Made by a program: the position numbers and the translations under genes. 64,000 nucleotides of DNA from JADGRF01 sp036382515 (GTDB lineage: Bacteria > Myxococcota_A > Polyangia > Polyangiales > JAFGIB01): assembly GCA_036382515.1 (NCBI GenBank), contig DASVHQ010000097.1, positions 21,368-85,367 of the forward strand, in the 5' to 3' direction. Numbering within the stretch: the stretch's first letter is position 1; each line of letters begins with the position of its first letter. Shown in pieces: positions 63,808 to 64,000 of the stretch. The notes beneath the pieces were generated by a model, which saw nothing but the letters and a program-made list of their open reading frames with translations, had not been told where the DNA came from and searched no databases.

Positions 63808-64000
63808 CTACAGCTTCTCGCGCGGGCCGCGGGGCCCGCCGCGGGGCTCGTATTCGGGGCGCTGCGGCGGCGATGCGTGCGGCTCGTGGAGCTTGCCGAG
63901 GCTCGCGGCGGCGGCGCGCGGCTCGTAGTTGGCCGGTCGAGCCGCGGCGGCGCGTGGCACGTAGAACGGTTGGTGCGTGAAGGCGATGCGGTTCTTGTGG
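63808..64000 (-). CDS. C-terminal end of an unidentified protein (partial)
   Basis: The final 63 codons of a minus-strand gene that starts beyond the window, ending at TAG (63810-63808). The sequence begins HKNRIAFTHQPFYVPR and continues as an Ala/Pro/Arg-rich tail with repeated NYEPR- and PEYEPRGG-like pieces, ending GPREKL. The frame has coding-like content, unlike the alternative frames of the low-complexity stretch. I cannot assign a family; the tail looks like a disordered or RNA/membrane-interacting extension. Short ggctcg repeats lie just beyond the stop. Confidence 0.5.
   Translation of the reverse strand, partial: HKNRIAFTHQPFYVPRAAAARPANYEPRAAAASLGKLHEPHASPPQRPEYEPRGGPRGPREKL

Noticed and set aside
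63666..63980. Plus-strand Arg/Ala-rich frames near the right end
   Set aside because: They are antisense to the better-supported minus-strand C-terminus and reflect ggctcg-type low-complexity DNA.

Overview
The window is about 64 kb of GC-rich chromosomal DNA, gene-dense on both strands, with no rRNA, tRNA, phage or insertion-sequence genes that I could see. Many features point to a deltaproteobacterial or Myxococcota-type (Polyangia-like) Gram-negative: lipoproteins with long Gly/Ala linkers, an OmcA/MtrC-type decaheme cytochrome, CX4CH multiheme proteins of the Geobacter type, a pyruvate:ferredoxin oxidoreductase and frequent NtrC/LuxR-type regulators. The taxonomic placement is inference only.

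Left part (1-23 kb): the end of a sensor kinase followed by a sigma-54-type response regulator; a DRE-TIM aldolase-type enzyme; an aldehyde dehydrogenase; a three-gene run encoding a P1-nuclease/zinc-phospholipase-C-type secreted enzyme, a lipoprotein and a neutral-ceramidase-like lipoprotein; a methyltransferase; a Gly/Ala-linker PQQ-like propeller lipoprotein; a truncated beta-helix gene; an RRM protein; undecaprenyl diphosphate synthase; a HAD phosphatase; an ABC ATPase convergent with a large FtsX-type permease; and an NnrU-like membrane protein.

Middle part (23-44 kb): a two-component system divergent from a CzcCBA-like heavy-metal RND efflux operon, followed by a CDF cation exporter; a polytopic membrane protein; an outer-membrane barrel; DUF1993 and YheU-like genes; the HrpB helicase; a membrane fatty-acid desaturase; and pyruvate:ferredoxin oxidoreductase paired with a dihydroorotate-dehydrogenase-like gene.

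Right part (44-63 kb): a large extracellular-electron-transfer (EET) island. It encodes seven multiheme c-type cytochromes with about 90 predicted heme sites: a decaheme OmcA/MtrC lipoprotein with a collagen-like stalk, an octaheme with a second collagen-like stalk, two 13-heme proteins, a tetraheme, a nonaheme and one 33-heme protein. With them are a Tat-exported four-cluster Fe-S protein, an outer-membrane barrel candidate and an NrfD/PsrC-type membrane quinol oxidoreductase subunit. Several of these genes overlap by ATGA. The parts fit a chain from the quinone pool through Fe-S and periplasmic multihemes to a barrel/cytochrome conduit and cell-surface cytochromes. An acyl-CoA dehydrogenase and a radical SAM/SPASM protein sit inside the island.

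The right end (63.2-63.8 kb) holds two oppositely oriented copies of a structured repeat. Their long hairpin arms differ in sequence but remain perfectly self-complementary. The window closes on the 3' end of an unidentified minus-strand gene.
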